Shown: positions 29,067-41,078 of the stretch, in pieces | Position numbering within the stretch: the stretch's first letter is position 1 | Layout: the number at the start of each line of letters is the position of its first letter | Assembly: GCF_043641665.1 (NCBI RefSeq) | Contig: NC_092192.1 | Span: forward strand, 21,801,978 to 21,865,977 | Length of the DNA stretch: 64,000 bases | DNA from: Enoplosus armatus | Lineage: Eukaryota; Chordata; Actinopteri; Centrarchiformes; Enoplosidae | Direction of reading: 5' to 3' | Program-made: the position numbers and the translations under genes | Notes under the pieces: model-generated | Database searches by the model: none | Seen by the model: the letters and a program-made list of their open reading frames with translations, nothing else | Told to the model about the DNA's origin: nothing

Positions 29067-30512
29067 TCCTTTTTTTTTTTCCAACCCCACCCCCACCACT
29101 CCACCAATCTCCCCAACTCCTCTGACAACTTGGTAATCCCCACATGACCTGATTACTGCCACGCAAACTTAACTACGACATCAAATACGTGAAAATATTT
29201 TATGGCAGTGTGTGTTGTTGTGGGAGTGTGTGTAGGCGGTTAGAGGGGCTTGATTCTCTGTTACTTAACAAAACAAAAAAGAAGTTTGACCCCACCCCCC
29301 CCCCCCCATTGATTTCTGTGACGCATCTTTTTAAAGCTTAATTGGATTGAAGGTTTGTCATTTCAGAGCATTCAATAAATCTAACCTACGGTCTTGAGGT
29401 ATTGTTGTTTAGGATCTGATTAAATGTGTGCCAGTGATCCATGCGTCATGTCAGCTGAATCCATTTAAAAGGCTTGACAAAGTGTCACTCCTGACGTGGG
29501 ACTTTTGTCGCTGTGCAAATCATATCTGTCCTCAAACCACGTCAAAGTGTCACATTTCGATAATAAATTCAGATGTGCTGCACTGAGAGAAGCCAACGGG
29601 TAGCGAGAGACATTTCAGAGCATTTCTCTGCACTCAACACTGACCTAATCCCACTCTGCGCTCGTTTTAATCCCTCCGCCCTCCCTCTCCGTGGTGGGAT
29701 TGGTTAATCCCTGCGCCGGCGCACCCTGATTGGTTAACCTCTCCTGGAGGGTGCAGTGCATTTGTAATCTTCCCCCTTCAGCACTGAGAGTTTCAGACAG
29801 ACATTTGTGCCGTAATCCCAGGGAGGAGCAGATGTGATGGGGGGAGGGGGGGGGGGGGAGGGGCAGGGGCAGCAACCCGGGCAGACCTTGAGGAAGGTGA
29901 ACGCGGGAAAACAAACAAAAAAAAAACCTTGTGAGACCTTGTGTTGGAAAAGTCCAAACGTTGGCTGAAAGAAGTAGTTACAGTTCACAGACTCATGCTT
30001 TATATTTGGCCTGTTTACCCAAATGAGATTTAGCACCAGGTGTGGTCACATCTCCACCTACACAGGAAGCGATGAAGCACTGAAGTGTTTCACGGTTAGG
30101 GGAAATTCACACGTAACATCAAATGAACTTGGAACAAAACAAGCAGAACTGACCTATGAAGTGGCTGTTGATTACCGGGTCATTTGTCTATCAGCTGATC
30201 AGCAATAACGGACTAAATGTGCTCAAATGTGAACCTGGTCTTCATCGGTGACACTCCTCCTCCTCCAGTGTCCACACATCAGTGTTCCTCTTGGAGAAAA
30301 TGGTTCTGTTTTTCCAAATAGCGTATTCAAAAAGTGATATATCAGGCTAAATTGCAAAATTACAATGTATATCAATTATAACATTATTATTATTATAAAA
30401 CTAGTGCCCGTGGAATTAGCTCCTGACTCGTCCTCTTGATGTTTTCCCGTCATCTTTTAGCAGCACATAACAATGTGGCATCAACCTTTAATGATTCTGA
30501 CTTTTCTTTTGC

Positions 30513-30573
30513 AGTTGGTGGCGGAAGGAGTAAAGTAAAAGTACCTATACTGCAATGTACAAAAATACTACAA
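30513..30573 (-). repeat. dispersed 'ACTTGAGTA' teleost repeat, copy 3 (fragment)
   Basis: It reads GGTGGCGGAAGGAGTAAAGT then AAAAGTACC, the same word pattern as the edge of the copies in kptn intron 1 and near 58.1-58.4 kb. It directly abuts a LINE fragment. Confidence 0.5.
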
Positions 30574-30574
30574 A

Positions 30575-30770
30575 GAGAGTGGATCGCATCAGTCCAGCTC
30601 TCAGGTCTTTACACTGGCTTCCTGTGTGTTGAAGAACAACATTGTAATCAAACCTGTTTTTATCTTTGTCCAACTCTTTTTAAAACTCTTCATATATTGC
30701 CTTGTGTTTCTTTTACTCAGCTCTGGGGAAAAAAAACTAAATTAGACACCACTGCAAAATGATCAGTTTC
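30575..30770 (+). mobile_element. LINE relic (end of reverse-transcriptase ORF)
   Basis: In the plus-strand frame from about 30576 the sequence reads RVDRISPALRSLHWLPV and then meets a stop. The phrase 'hItPvLrsLHWLPV' marks the C-terminal end of many non-LTR retrotransposon ORF2 proteins, as in the L2, Rex and CR1 groups. What follows is degenerate. It is a short dead fragment. Confidence 0.6.
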
Positions 30771-31550
30771 TGTGGTTTTACTGTTTATGTAAGGTACGTG
30801 TTTGAGTGAAATGAACATTTTTGTATTATTCTATCAACTAAAATTTCTTAATTTAATCTAATTAAAAGCATTTAAGTTCATATTCATTTTCAAACATGAT
30901 AGTAATGTTTTAACTTAGGAAGAGAAGAAAATTCAGATATCAATTGGTGAAATAACCCTAATATTTTTAAACCATTGCTGTCGGGTGACTTTGTGCCACT
31001 CCTGGTGCAAAGATTCAAGTAGCTCTGTTCAGTTTGATGGCTGGAGTGACATTCCAAAACGTTCTCATTGGAGAAGTCGCCCTCTGCCAGTCTGCAGCTT
31101 TGTTGTCCCCAATGTCTGCTGCTCGACTTCGTTCTTGTGAACAAAGGGATGGAAGCAACCTGACGCTCACTGTGTCCTTCTGCCACTAAAACCAGGATTG
31201 AACCCTTCCTTTCCTTCACTCAAAAACTTCTTTTCAACTCTTTCGGTGGGGTCAATAGTTCTTTTTTGATTCCAGTTCCTTGTGAGGTAATGCTGGCCCT
31301 TCTTTTGCCATGCCAAGTGAGGAGAGTGACGACCACAGCAGTGGTTTTTATACGTTTCCTCGTTAGATGAGATTTGGTTCAGCTGATAACCTCATCAGTA
31401 CCTAAGCAGAATGAGGTGTGCTTGTGCTGGAATGGCTGCCATACGCATAAAGATGCTGATTTAAGAAGTCTCTATAGCCAGTATATCAGTGCCTCAATGA
31501 AATGCTGTAAATAATAAATCACACCGACTAGCATCCATTAGTTTACACAC
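30771..31550. other. intergenic, nothing recognised
   Basis: AT-rich sequence without simple-repeat structure or coding similarity. Confidence 0.5.
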
Positions 31551-31553
31551 CTA

Positions 31554-31559
31554 TTTATT
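31554..31559 (-). terminator. candidate H3.3 polyadenylation signal
   Basis: A minus-strand AATAAA about 1.3 kb after the H3.3 stop codon; another lies at 31600-31605. Replacement H3.3 mRNAs are polyadenylated with long 3' UTRs. No histone 3' stem-loop was seen right after the stop. Confidence 0.35.
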
Positions 31560-32856
31560 ACCACCATAATATGAGAAATTTGGAAAATACAAATATCAGT
31601 TTATTTATACGTCTGAAAATCTCGAGGAATAAGAAAAATATAAAAGAAAACAAATATGAGGTTATATTGTGTATCACAAATTTTGAGAAAGGGACAGATT
31701 ATATGTTCAGATCTACAGAAGAGTGCGGGAGACACACAGACCCTAAACATGCAGAGCGTAACTTTCACTATAATGTCAACTCATACTGTTGTGACAAGTC
31801 TAAAGTCTATGTGGAGATAAAGTTAGAGAGACAGAAGCATTATGTGTGATGACTGATCTACAGTGAACAATTGAGGAGACGGTAAACCATCGCCCCCGTG
31901 TGGCTGCCATTAGAATAGAAGTTGCCTTGGAAAACAGAGAAGCCCTTCCTGATTTTCTATAGCGAATCAGATCACTGTAAAAAAAAAAAAAAAAGGAAAA
32001 CAACTGAGAGCCATGTTGACAATATTAATTGCTTTTTTTTCCTCTTAATTTGATGATTTTGGAAGTGGTAAAAAGAAGAGATGGTCATCGATGAATTATA
32101 TGCATACAAAAAATAGACACCATATCCACAACGATAATCAATACTCTTAAGCAACCAAAAGATTCTTGTTTGTTGAGTACAAGTGGTTTGAAAGATCAGA
32201 GCTCACACATCCACACAAGCAGACAAACAGACTGCCATCCCCTCCCAGTGCACATCACAGAGGTGAAGGAGGTGGTTTGAAAAGGTACAGCGAGCCATCG
32301 GGCTGCAGCTGGGGGAGCCGGGGTGTAGAGGGACGGACTAGGCGGGAGGGGAGGAGGGTGTTCAGAGGGGGCAGAGGCCTCAGGACTAGTTTTAATAGCA
32401 CCCTGCTGTGGAAGTTGCAGCTCCCCTTAAGCAGACTAGCCCCTCAGCGACGTCCCTCTGCTTCGGCTCTGTTTGCCACACAAACCACACCGGCTGGCCT
32501 CCCACCCTGGAAGAATCCAGGTGAGCTCGAGGGTGGGCTTCATGCTTTGAGGCGCAGCCCAAACCCCGTGACGCATGTTTGAGTATGTGTGCACATGTAA
32601 GTCTGATCTGCAAAAACCTTTTGCATGCACGAAAAAGGTACCCTAAAAACATTTGGTGAAGACAAAAAACCTATGAGAGACCAGACTTCAACATATTTCT
32701 ATCTCTTCATAATCAGGATTACTCTAAAGTCTACTGAGAAGGTGGGCAGGTGGGGGAGGGAGGGTGACAGGGTTGGGTGGAGCTGGGTGGGTGGGGTAGA
32801 AAGAAGGAGCAAGGGCAGGTTCAGGTAAAGAAAAACAGGACAGAGGAGAAACATTA

Positions 32857-33615
<759 letters not shown>

Positions 33616-34791
33616 CTGCAGGGAATATCGAAAGCATAAGAGATTGTTCATACTTCAGTTCGTACTTTTCCTCTCTGACCTCAGCATGTTTTAAGGCTGC
33701 TGTTGTGTTCACCCTCTCCACATCTTTGTTGCATTTCATTGTCAGTATTATCATAGGCACTCCGGACAAATGTTCCTTCTAAGCTCACAGCCTGGTGACC
33801 GATCAGTCAAAATGTATAACACAATAATAACTTAGTGCAAAATATTTTGCGAATGCTTATATATTTGGAGGCCTGGAACTGACAAAAAAGCTGTAAAAAG
33901 ATTATCAGATGTATCATCAGAGGTCAAAAGAAGAACTGAATACATCAATTACAATACTTTCAGTTAAATAATTAAAACGTGAGTGTCAGCTAGCTCCGTA
34001 TATACGTTTTGGTTTTGCATGATATTAAATGCAGAGTTTTGTGGATTTTGTTTGCTGTTTATAGTCACTATTTGCTCCTGGAAGTACCCAAACATCTGCA
34101 GAAGGGTCAGTAAAGTCTCATGTTATTTTCAAGTCTTTCATGTTCAGTCATATCGCGCCGCCTGGGAAAACTTTTCCTTCGGTTTGGCCGCAGCAGACAC
34201 ACCGTGCCGAGCCAATCCAGACGCTGCGGTCTACCGACTACACCAATCACAATACTAAACCGGACATTATTACGAAACAGACCAATCCGCCATGTCTATG
34301 TCGCAGTTTATGACCAATGGGGTTGTAGTCTGCAGGGTTTTAGGGCGGGACGAGCCGTCCAAACCCCGCCTCATACCGCAAGATTATGGCCGCAGACCCA
34401 AATCAATCTACCAGTGTAAAGGCAATGAGCGGGACTGTAAACTGACATTTTTTCCTCAAAAACAAACAACGTGTGCACACAAGACTACCAACAAAACGTA
34501 GGAGACAAGTGTGGCTATCAAATAAGCGTCAAGGCGTGCGAAGGGACGGTATATTTGAGCGAAACGGCGAAGGAGAAATCGCGTATGAAAGTGGAGCAGA
34601 TATTTCGGCAGTGGAAGAACTGAGCCGTTTTTCCCTCTGCCTGGGCATCGGGGCAGCTGCTTTTCCCCCTCTCTACAGCGTCGAAATAACACGCTATTTC
34701 AACACAAAAACAACTTTATCTGTCTCATTTCCTTCACAAAACGGCGACCAATGTTCTATGGTTAAACATTTGTGACAAAAATGGAACTTAC
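33616..34791 (-). other. H3.3 5' UTR intron with CCAAT array
   Basis: Inferred intron between a non-coding first exon and the coding exon. It contains four CCAAT boxes on the plus strand (34212, 34243, 34282, 34314; spacing 31, 39 and 32 bp) and two GC boxes (34343-34348, 34364-34370). That is promoter-like and may mark a second start site or an intronic enhancer. Confidence 0.4.
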
Positions 34792-34960
34792 CGAGGGTGA
34801 ATTTAACGCTTTTTCTTCGCACGGATACAAGTGTGTTGTGGTTGTCTGGCAGTGTCAGATATTTACTATCTCTCACACAATGGAAGCAGAGCGAGCAGGA
34901 GCAAAATGGCGGCCGTGTCAATCATCTGTCTCCCACAATGCAACTGCCAACATTTGTAAA
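34792..34960 (-). promoter_or_regulatory. H3.3 first (non-coding) exon and promoter
   Basis: A strong minus-strand donor (CTCG before GTAAGT, boundary at 34792) fits a non-coding first exon. Just upstream are a YY1-like AAAATGGCGGCC (34903-34914, plus strand) and a ZNF143/SBS-like TCCCACAATGC (34931-34941), both typical of TATA-less housekeeping promoters. The exact start site is inferred. Confidence 0.45.
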
Positions 34961-35216
34961 CATTGTAACTTCATTTCCTCAACTGGAACTTTTTGTTCCT
35001 AACGTTGTTGGCGTCGACTAAAATACCGTAATAATAATAATAATAATAATAATAAAAGTAACGTTTATTGTGTAAGTGTTTTATGTTATGAGCACGTGCT
35101 CTAGAAAAACAATAGACAATAATAAGGAGCAAGGTCAAAAATGAATAGTTAATTTAAAAAAAGAGCCAAATACATTAAAAGAAATTCAAGAGATGATGAC
35201 AATACAATGTATTTTG

Positions 35217-35563
35217 AATAGTGGTGGTAAATAACAAAAGTACATTTAGCTACTCAAGTACAATTACACACACACACACACACCTCTTTTCCTCCCACTC
35301 CATTTCTTTTAACCATTTCTTCAGTTACGAGTTACTTTGCTGATTCAGATGATTAATACAAAATATACTAAGTCAATTATGATGTATAGTTATAGATAGA
35401 ATTACCTTCACCAGCTGCAACGTTAGAGGGAAACGTGCATTAATGCATCAATAATTATAATACATTAATATAGTATGTTATTCTGAAATGGGCCATTCTG
35501 CACAATGAGGACTTGTACTTTTGATGCTATTACTTGAATGATCAGAGTACTTCTTCCACCACG
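35217..35563. repeat. dispersed 'ACTTGAGTA' teleost repeat, copy 4 (interrupted)
   Basis: Left end AATAGTGGTGGTAAATAACA followed by AAAGTACATTTAGC and CTACTCAAGTACAATTAC; right end GAGTACTTCTTCCACCAC. The middle is unrelated AT-rich and CA-repeat sequence, so this may be one decayed element or two fragments. Confidence 0.45.
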
Positions 35564-36183
35564 TCAGTATAATTCTTATATAATGTTTGATATATTTATG
35601 TATTTGAGAATGAAAAAAAAAAATAGTAGAACGTAACAGTGAATGAATCAAATTAATAAGATCCAGCAAGTGGGTCTCCAAGTTATTATTATTTTTTTAA
35701 TTATGTAAATAAGGGCACATTTTCAAATTTAAAGGACACCCAGTTGTATGTATGTAGTGCATGTACACCCTGAGAGAGCGACGCACAATTTTCTTCCAGA
35801 AATTCCAACAGAAAATACAAGGATCCATCTCACACTCACATATGAATGAACAAGAACACGCCTTCACTTTTGATTATCATAAAATTGTTGGTTTGAACTA
35901 AATTGCTGACAACATTGTTACTTATACTTAAGCTTCCAAGAGTATAGAGATAAAAAAAAACAACCAACATTTTGAATGTTGTTAAATCTGTATCTACATG
36001 ATTACAGAAGTATTAGTCAATATGGCGAGTTCTGATATTCACCAAGTGGAGTTTGATCTCCCTGATCACCTCACTGGCCATGATATGAAACAGGGAATAT
36101 GAGCATGTTAGGTTGCAATGCATGAGTTCAGGCCTGCATGGCAAAGGTTACGGCCTTGTGATGGCATGATCATTTCTACATAT

Positions 36184-36206
36184 AGGGTTAGGGTTAGGAT
36201 TAGGGC
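36184..36206 (+). repeat. short interstitial telomere-like repeat
   Basis: About four TTAGGG-like units: AGGGTTAGGGTTAGGATTAG followed by GG, one unit changed to ATTAGG. Confidence 0.75.
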
Positions 36207-36631
36207 CAAGCTCCACACACTCATGCTGAAAGGCTTATTAACCATTCATGACCAGTCTTCATGTTTGGACGGATGTTTTGCCCTGGAGCAGTCAAATCAG
36301 TTTTCTAATCACTTGTAGTGCCCCCTACTGGCCTCATGTAAAAAGTCCTAATTTAGCTTCCTTTGAAAACACACCAAGAACTCTTATTTGATCACGTGTT
36401 ATTAGTACTCACCTCATCACATCACAGCAGTTAGCATTCAAACTGTAGGATGCCAGGTGTAATCTTGGAAATTAAAAGTAAACTTTAGCAGCCTTATCCC
36501 GATGGTTTGTGCCTCACTCCACCCATAAAATCATGGCTGATGATGAAGTTACACAGCTCTCAACACCTTTAGCGCAACTGGACGGCAATCAAAAAGATGA
36601 GTCAAATATGCCATGAATCATAAAACCTTAA

Positions 36632-36653
36632 GGGGGGGGGGGGGGGGGGGGGG
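36632..36653. repeat. poly-G tract (22 nt)
   Basis: Uninterrupted G run in intergenic DNA. Confidence 0.95.
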
Positions 36654-37774
36654 CTGGTGCAGGTAAGAATTCAGTGTCCTGCTCAAGGACTCCTCAGCAG
36701 GGTGGATGTTTACTGAAACAGGGGTATCATTTAGGGCCATCTAGCTGAAATATGGTAACTCATCTCGGGTGTAAATGCTAAATGCCCCCTTTTTTCTTTT
36801 GAAAGAAAGAATAACTTTGGCAGGGAAAGTAAGTGGGACCAGGTGAGATCAGCAAGGTAGGGAGGAGTTAGGGCCTTGTAGGTAGTGGTGAGGATTTTAC
36901 AGACACTTTGGAATTTGACTGGGGGCCCAGCGGAGGTCTCTGGAGCGGGTACGGGTGCATGACGTGAGCAAACTTCAGTAGTTTATGGAGGACTTAGGGA
37001 GCTGCGCCATAGGATGCTGTTGCCGTGATTAAACCTGGATTTGATGAAAGAGTGAATGAGTTTCTGCAGTAGCAAATGACAGTTTGGGGTGGGGGGGTGG
37101 GGGCTGAGTAGCCGATTCTTTTGTCCGACTGAACCAAGCATGGGTGCATTAGCAACATCAAGCACATATTAAAAAGACATGGATTATAGCTATTCCTGAA
37201 CAGTTTTATTTGTTTCATATCTAACTTTAGATACCTCTAGTTTGAGACAGGAGTGTTTTCACATTCAAGTACACAGTGCCTTACTTCAATGCCCCATCTG
37301 AAAAGGTAGAGGCTTTAGATAAGGCAAGAGGAGCAAAACCTGCAAGCGATATAGAAGTCAAACAGTTACAGAGTACAACCTGGATTTGGACATATTGAAA
37401 CATATTGTAATCCATACATTATGGTGGACCAAAAGGGCATGTAGTATAATACCAGATGAATGTACGATACATCGATTTCCAGCCTGAAAATAAATGGCCC
37501 CCAGATATCTTAAAACAACATTTCCCTCCCTCATTGCAAGCAGAGCCTAGTGAGACCCGTCAACCCTGAACTGTCAAGAATCATCAAAAGTGATCTTAAA
37601 TTTAGATATCACAATGTTTGTGCATTATGACAATGACAGTAAACAAAATATGGTCTGTAGGAACAAAATTTAAGGCTCATCACCAAGTTGTTGTCCCCCC
37701 CCCCCCACCACCCCCCACAAAGCAGCGGCAACATGTTCGTCACCACGTTGTTTGGAGAGGAAAATGTTTTCAGC

Positions 37775-37780
37775 TTTATT
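37775..37780 (-). terminator. arhgap32: candidate GAP gene polyadenylation signal
   Basis: Minus-strand AATAAA about 0.9 kb after the stop codon at 38702-38700. A further AATAAA lies at 37205-37210, so a longer 3' UTR is possible. Confidence 0.4.
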
Positions 37781-38699
37781 CAGTTAGTCCAGTTCATGAA
37801 AGTACCGTGAATGTGATGGGAGAAAAAAACGAAACAAAAAGACAAAATAAAAATAACCTCTTACAAATCTAAACAGGCATTCATCCATCTTCCCCTCTTT
37901 ATCCCGTATGTGCAACAACTGCGCCAAGTCGTTTGGTCCCTCTTCCAATGAAGAACAAACAAGTACCAAAACATTCCATTAGAAGTCATTGAAATCTGTT
38001 TATAGTAAAGTTACATAAAAATGGCACAGTCACAGAGAAACTAAGACATTGATAACCACTATATTAAACCGAAGGTAACCCACTGCAGCTCCTTATCAAA
38101 CTCCACACCCAGTCGGATTCTTCAAAACAAACATGGACACCAACTTGTGTACATATTAGCAGAGGGAGGGTGCGATGACCTACATGTATCCTCCTTCAAT
38201 AACTTGTGCTGTAACATCCAGAAAGAACGCAATGAATAGTGAAGTACGCAGAACTGTTCTGTAAGAGATAGAGTGCATGCATTTCTAAAATGCAAACCTT
38301 AATCCCAGTTGATGCTCATACCCAGCGCCACACCCAGAAGAAAAAAACAAAAACAAAATTCAACTAAAAAAAAAATCCCTTTTTACTAGTGATTCTATTC
38401 ATATATATATTTTACATTTTTGTGGTTCCTGTTAAAAGTACCTTACGTCTTTTATATCATATACATTTATGACCGGCTACTATCGCAATCAATCAATAAT
38501 ATGACCTCTTAGACAATAATTTCAGGTACATTCAGGACTTTCTGTAAAAAGTCTTACAATTTTCTTTACAATTCATTAAAAATACAGAGGAGCAAAAATA
38601 TTGGTGATACAACAGTCCACTGTCCTGCAGAGGCTGCTCAACCGTAGCTCAACAAAGTCCTCCCTCTACACAGCTAAAGATAATTTCACACGTCGCGCT
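37781..38699 (-). other. arhgap32: GAP gene 3' UTR
   Basis: AT-rich sequence after the stop codon with no other gene signal. Assigned as 3' UTR by position. Confidence 0.5.
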
Positions 38700-38976
38700 T
38701 CATTCCGTACGTATCTCTGTCTCTGGCCTCTGCAGGGCCAGGTCAGTTTGGATAAAGGCTCCCTGGCCCAGTGCTGTGGAGTACGCCCTGTTGCTGTGGC
38801 TCACTGTGAATCCGGGGGCGGGGTAGGAGCTGGAGCCTCCACGTGTTTGAACAGGGGCCTGAGGCTGAGGTACTGGGTGGTAATCGTCCAAGTTGTCGTA
38901 GTGGGACTGCGTCGTTTTAGTGCTGTGTTTCGGATACGAGTAGTCCCTGTCCAGTTCAGGTTTTCCCTGGCTGTAG

Positions 38977-39012
<36 letters not shown>

Positions 39013-41078
39013 CGGACGCTGTGTGATCGCTCCGGTTTGGAGCGGGCAAGTTGTTCCCTGGGGGATGGCTGGTCGTCTGTACTGTGGTGGCCGCTTGGTG
39101 TTTTCACTTTACTCTGGTGGTGGTCAGAATCAGGACACTCGTAGCGTGGTTGGAAGTTCTTCTTGTTGGGATACTCCTGCTGCCAGTGTTTAGACCTGCT
39201 GCTGTCTCCACCCGGCTTGTCGTCTCCGGTCTCGTACTTGGCCTCGTGTCGGCCACCCTCTGGCTGCTGGGAGAGGCTGTGGCTCAGGGTAGCTGGAAGG
39301 GAGTGAGAGGACTGGCATTTCTTGGAACTGCTTTGCTTGGCGAGCCCGTCTGACTTGTCGCCCGCCGTGCTGCCCTGCGCGTGCATGTCAGTCTCCATGT
39401 ACATGAGGACGTCAGGGTCCGACACCATGTGTCTGGGGAGGTAGCGCCCGTCTTTGCTCTCGGCTGCAACCAGCACAGCTTTACCTGGGTCAGATTTACT
39501 GCGCAGGTGCAGGGTTTCATACCCCGATATATCTGCTGGTGCAAACAAGCCGACGTTGTCGTACTGAGAAAGGACAGGGCCTTTAATCTTCTGTCTGGCC
39601 CTGCTCTCCCTCCGGATGGAGTGCATCCGGACCCTTTCTGACTCCTCGGGGTCCCAAGCGAGGTAAGCAGCAGCTTCGTTGGTCCCGTGACCAGGGGGCA
39701 TGTCCCTGCTCACAAAGCTGTGCTCCTTCCCAGGTGGGAGAACGTGCTGAGCGAGGTAGTGGTACCCAGCCGCCTTTCCACCTGGTCGGCCAGCAACGGC
39801 TCCGGGATCTCGGCTGCCGTAGGAGTGGACGTGCCGGACTCGAATGGTGCCGTAAGGGTCAATGTCATAGTAAGGCGCCTCCAAAGGGCTTGAACCGGAG
39901 TACGGACTGTAGCGATACTGAACCCGTCCATTCTCAAAGTAAGGCTGCAGCTGGGTGACGTGGTAGTCGGCTTGTGAGGAGGACTGCTGCGGGGGCTGCT
40001 GGTAGGCTTTGCACTGATACACGGGCCGGTGGTAAAAGAATATATCGTCATCAGGGGGAACTTCTGTCCTTTGGATGGGCACTGAGCGGATAGTAGAAGG
40101 TACATGGAGTGAGTGCACTCTGCGGATGGTGGGATAGCCGTGGGTTCTGTCATGGCTATAACCCTGGTGCCCTGGCCCTGGCGACACGTACACACTGCGG
40201 GGGTTTCCTCTCGACTTTATAGAGTGGTGGTAGGACCTGGGACCTAAAGTGCTGTATCTGTTGTCTACTCGGGCGCTGTAAGGTATCTGAGGCTCAGATT
40301 TGGACACAAAAGAGAGGTGTGGGGGGACGCTGTCTGGCCGGTAGTGGTGTGGCATGGACTGCGGGCCCAGAGGAACGGGCCTCTGGTGGTAGTACGCTGA
40401 TCCTGGAGGCTCAATTAAGACCGGCTCTCCTTTCGTGTGGTACAGGTAGGCTGGCTGGTGCGTGGAAGGTTTGCGAGGAGAAAGAGGATGGTGAGGCAGA
40501 GCATCCTCCAGATGGCCAGGCGCAGGGCCCTCGCCCAGGATATGGTAGGCTTCACTTTGGCTGAGTGCTGCTGTGGCCAGTTTGCTCTCTATGGTGCGGA
40601 CAGGAGGGGCTGGAGGTGTGGTTCCGTACGAGTCGTGGTACTTCGCAGACTCTGTACAGGGCTGTACCGGCTTTATGGCCTCCCAAGGCTTCTCAACAGG
40701 CTCAGCAGAGGTGGGGGCCACTCTTGCACTGGCCTTTGAGAGGGGCTGGGGTTGGGTTTGGGGTTGGACCTGTGTCTGGGGATGTGTGTGAGGCTGTGAT
40801 GGTGGATGAGACTGTGGATGAGGCTGTGGATGAGGCTGTGTCTGAGGCTGTGGATGAGACTGTGGATGAGACTGTGGATGAGGCTGTGTCTGAGGCTGTG
40901 GATGAGACTGTGGATGAGACTGTGGATGAGGCTGTGATGGAACATGAGGCTGTATCTGAGTTTGTGTTTGATGCTGGGGCAGTGAGACAGCCTGCCTTTT
41001 GGGCTTTTGTACTTTGGGAGGTGGCTGTTCTGATGGTTTTGGAAGGATTGGGGGCGGTGCAGTCTCCTCTGGTTTGAC
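38700..41078 (-). CDS. arhgap32: GAP gene last coding exon (disordered C-terminal tail)
   Basis: 793 codons including TGA at 38702-38700. Acceptor GTCTCAG precedes VKPEETAPPP. Contains a Pro/Gln/His-rich degenerate tandem repeat (40789-40965), family-conserved blocks PTIRRVHSLH, RSVPIQRTEVPPDDD, DYHVTQLQPYFENGRVQYRY and SIRRESRARQKIKGPVLSQY, a Gln run (about 38977-39010) and the ALGQGAF terminus. Confidence 0.94.

Larger units (their letters stand above)
28363..30510. other. intergenic, crx to H3.3, left part
   Basis: No gene recognised. It holds G/C runs (28511-28521, 29045-29066, 29292-29307, 29840-29858), a (CT)n tract at 28688-28718, and a hairpin at 28852-28887. The 28671-29147 open frame runs across these repeats and is not gene-like. 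Confidence 0.6.
34961..37200. other. intergenic, H3.3 to GAP gene
   Basis: No gene recognised. It contains an (AAT)n tract (35029-35055), a short CA run (35267-35282), pieces of the 'ACTTGAGTA' repeat at 35217-35258 and 35507-35563, a telomere-like tract at 36184-36206, and a G22 run at 36632-36653. Confidence 0.6.

Noticed and set aside
28671..29147. 158-codon plus-strand frame 3' of crx
   Set aside because: It is composed of (CT)n, a hairpin, C22 and T runs; no family similarity.
40565..41077. 170-codon plus-strand frame rich in VDEAVDETVDE
   Set aside because: It is the antisense shadow of the His/Pro/Gln-rich minisatellite in the GAP gene last exon.
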